Assembly: GCF_002008225.1 (NCBI RefSeq)
Contig: NZ_MRDH01000012.1
Coordinates: forward strand, 1 to 41,778
Direction: 5' to 3'
Length of the DNA: 41,778 nt
Origin: Agrobacterium salinitolerans
GTDB lineage: Bacteria; Pseudomonadota; Alphaproteobacteria; Rhizobiales; Rhizobiaceae
A program made the translations under genes and the position numbers. Positions 39,732-41,778 of the stretch are shown here, one piece after another. Below the pieces are notes generated by a model. That model searched no databases and was not told the origin of the DNA. It worked only from the letters and a program-made list of their open reading frames with translations. How positions within the stretch are numbered: the stretch's first letter is position 1; the number at the start of each line of letters is the position of its first letter.

Positions 39732-41540
39732 TCACTCGCCAGCGGCGTGCTGCATGATCGCCGCCAGAAAGGCAGGCCCGTATCGTTCCAGCTTGGTGTC
39801 CCCGACGCCGGGAATCTCAGCCATTTCCTTCGCCGAGGCCGGTTTTATCGCCGCGAGTTCCATGAGGGTCTTGTCGTGGAAAATCACATAGGGCGGAACG
39901 TTCTGTGCCCGGGCGATCTCCATACGCTTGGCACGCAGCGCCTCAAAAAGGCTGCGATCGGATTCCGGCAAGACCGTCGATACCGTGTTGCGCGGCGTCT
40001 GCTGCCGTGCGGAACGGGGAGCGGATGGTATCCTCAGCATTAATGCCGGTTTTTCACGCAGGAACCGCCGTCCATCCTCGGAGATGGACAGGCCGCCATG
40101 TCCGGACAGATCCACTTCAATCATGCGTAACGCAACCAGCTGACGCAGGATGGCGCGCCACGTGCGGTTGTCGTGCTCCTTCCCTATCCCGTAGGTGGTA
40201 ATGCGGTCATGGCCGAAGCGGGAAATCCGCTCGTCCTCGACACCCAGCAATACGCGGATGACATAGGCCTGGCCAAAACGTTCACCCGTGCGATAAATAC
40301 AGGACAGAAGTTTCTGCGCGGCGATGGCCCCGTCAAACAGGTCCGGCGGCTCGGCGCATGTATCGCAATTGCCGCAGGGCTCGCACCGGTCGCCGAAATA
40401 GGAGAGCAGAACCTGCCGGCGGCAACTCGCCGTTTCTGCGAGGCCGAGCAGCGCATCGAGCTTCTGGCGCTCCATATATTTGCGTTGGTCCGCGGCATCA
40501 GATTCTTCGATGAAACGATTGCGCAGGGCAATATCTTCATAGCCATAGAGCATGAGCACGTCCGACGGCAAACCATCACGACCGGCTCGGCCTGTTTCCT
40601 GATAATAGGCCTCGATACTGCCGGGCAGGTCGACATGCACCACGAAGCGCACATCCGGCTTGTCTATACCCATGCCGAAAGCGACGGTCGCGACGATGAT
40701 GACCGCCTCGCCGTGCTGGAAACGGGTCTGGTTTTCCTCACGGGCGGCCTTGTCCATGCCGGCGTGATAGGGCAACGCATCGCGCCCCTCCTCCCGCAGC
40801 CATGCCGCCGTTTCGTCCACCTTGCGTTTGGAAAGGCAATAGACGATACCGCTCTCACCGTCGCGATCCTTCAAAAAGCGCTTCAGCTGCGCGCGCGGAT
40901 TGTCCTTTTCCATGATCGCATAGCGGATATTAGGCCGGTCGAACCCAGCAATGAAGGCATCGTGTTCTTCAATCCCCAGGTGACCGAGAATTTCGGCGCG
41001 CGTGGGTTCGTCGGCCGTCGCCGTCAGCGCCATGCGCGGCGTATCGGGAAAACGCTCGATCAGCGTGTCGAGCTGGCGGTAGGGCGGCCGGAAATCATGC
41101 CCCCATTGCGACAGGCAATGGGCCTCGTCGATGGCGATCAACGACAGGTCGATGGATTGCAATGCATCGAGTACATCCGGCTTGAGCAGGGTTTCCGGCG
41201 CGGCATAAAGAATATCGACCTTGCCGGCCCGCATGTCTCGCCATAGCGCGCGCCGCTCTTCCGGGGAAAGATCGGAATTGAGGGCTTCGGCCCGCACCCC
41301 GGCCTGACGCAGGGCAGCGACTTGATCGACCATCAGTGCGATGAGCGGCGAGACGATCAACCCCATGCCATTACGAGCAAGCGCCGGGATCTGGTAACAA
41401 AGCGACTTCCCACCGCCCGTCGGCATTAAAACGAAGGCATTGTTTCCCGCCACTACATGCCGAATGATGTCGGCCTGCCTTCCACGAAACGCATCGTATC
41501 CATAGACGGTCTTGAGGATATGCAAGGGATCAGCGGTCAC
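39732..41540 (-). CDS. recQ: ATP-dependent DNA helicase RecQ
   Basis: 602 aa. RecQ unwinds DNA 3' to 5' in repair and in processing of stalled forks. Walker A TGGGKS is at 41-46 and the DEAH box at 138-141, followed by HCLSQWGHDFRP. The helicase C-terminal region with QETGRAGRDG is near 315-325. The zinc-binding region (CEPCGNCDTC, near 379-388) and the RQC winged helix follow, then a C-terminal HRDC domain (about 525-600, KTLMELAAIKP). It converges with frcR over 56 bases. Confidence 0.95.
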   Translation of the reverse strand: MTADPLHILKTVYGYDAFRGRQADIIRHVVAGNNAFVLMPTGGGKSLCYQIPALARNGMGLIVSPLIALMVDQVAALRQAGVRAEALNSDLSPEERRALWRDMRAGKVDILYAAPETLLKPDVLDALQSIDLSLIAIDEAHCLSQWGHDFRPPYRQLDTLIERFPDTPRMALTATADEPTRAEILGHLGIEEHDAFIAGFDRPNIRYAIMEKDNPRAQLKRFLKDRDGESGIVYCLSKRKVDETAAWLREEGRDALPYHAGMDKAAREENQTRFQHGEAVIIVATVAFGMGIDKPDVRFVVHVDLPGSIEAYYQETGRAGRDGLPSDVLMLYGYEDIALRNRFIEESDAADQRKYMERQKLDALLGLAETASCRRQVLLSYFGDRCEPCGNCDTCAEPPDLFDGAIAAQKLLSCIYRTGERFGQAYVIRVLLGVEDERISRFGHDRITTYGIGKEHDNRTWRAILRQLVALRMIEVDLSGHGGLSISEDGRRFLREKPALMLRIPSAPRSARQQTPRNTVSTVLPESDRSLFEALRAKRMEIARAQNVPPYVIFHDKTLMELAAIKPASAKEMAEIPGVGDTKLERYGPAFLAAIMQHAAGE

Positions 41541-41668
41541 GGCAGTTTTTATCCGAAGTGGAAAGATTGTGCATCATCACGGTTTTGCAGCCCATGGCAA
41601 TGCTGAAGATGGATTTGGCCGTGGCAGTAGATAGCGTGATTGATTTTTTACCAGACACAACGAAAGCA

Positions 41669-41700
41669 AAAAAGGCTCCGCGTTTCCTCAGAGCCCTTTG
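41669..41700 (-). terminator. terminator after tRNA-fMet (probably of an rrn operon)
   Basis: On the minus strand AAGGGCTC and GAGCCTTTT form an 8-bp stem (one G-U) followed by a T run. It lies 17 bases past the tRNA 3' end and upstream of recQ in the same direction, so it should separate the stable-RNA transcript from recQ. Confidence 0.7.
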
Positions 41701-41716
41701 ATAGTCATATAAGTTT

Positions 41717-41778
<62 letters not shown>

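Overview
The window is a stretch of a high-GC alphaproteobacterial chromosome from the Rhizobiaceae, most likely the Agrobacterium tumefaciens/fabrum group. The indicators are the fused YlxR-L7Ae gene after nusA, a DnaX without zinc cysteines, the frcBCAK/frcR fructose locus, an nrdHIEF operon behind a cobalamin riboswitch, rhizobial-type promoters (CTTGNN / CTATAT) and small rhizobial palindromic repeats. Genus is inferred from gene order and protein character, since no database search was possible. Nearly everything is core genome. I saw no phage, insertion sequence, CRISPR array or island boundary.

Layout. 1-4.1 kb: a membrane-anchored cytochrome c, then kdsB-pheA on +, and a translationally coupled HIT-protein/nudC pair on -. 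3.95-8.99 kb: SRP 4.5S RNA (ffs), dnaX, the ybaB/ebfC homologue, a MOSC protein on -, recR and a lytic transglycosylase. 9.0-10.6 kb: an MFS exporter on -. 10.8-18.2 kb: the transcription/translation operon rimP-nusA-ylxR/L7Ae-infB-rbfA-truB behind a promoter and a leader terminator. 18.3-21.2 kb: rpsO and pnp, each with a structured leader and its own strong terminator. 21.2-25.2 kb: a RsmC-like methyltransferase, an AEC transporter, a PfkB (adenosine-kinase-like) kinase and an SH3 protein. 25.3-30.0 kb: a hydroxyacid dehydrogenase, the overlapping cluster recF-moeB-like-GNAT on -, and a lipoprotein alpha/beta hydrolase. 30.0-34.3 kb: nrdHIEF (class Ib ribonucleotide reductase) on -, preceded by a 480-nt leader with a cobalamin riboswitch. 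34.4-39.7 kb: fructose ABC uptake operon frcBCAK on - and its divergent ROK regulator. 39.7-41.8 kb: recQ, then a terminator and the 3' part of an initiator tRNA-fMet cut by the window edge, which suggests an rrn operon lies just outside.

The most interesting regulatory material is RNA-based. (a) The nrd leader combines a NrdR-box-like palindrome over the -10 region, a B12 riboswitch, a plausible terminator/antiterminator switch and a 13-codon leader ORF. (b) The rpsO leader can form a loop-to-start-codon pseudoknot. (c) The rimP-nusA operon starts with a perfect intrinsic terminator inside its own leader. (d) A minus-strand hairpin-terminator unit near 23.4 kb looks like an undescribed small RNA or attenuator. 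Many long antisense ORFs (for example opposite nusA and infB) are codon-bias shadows and were left out.
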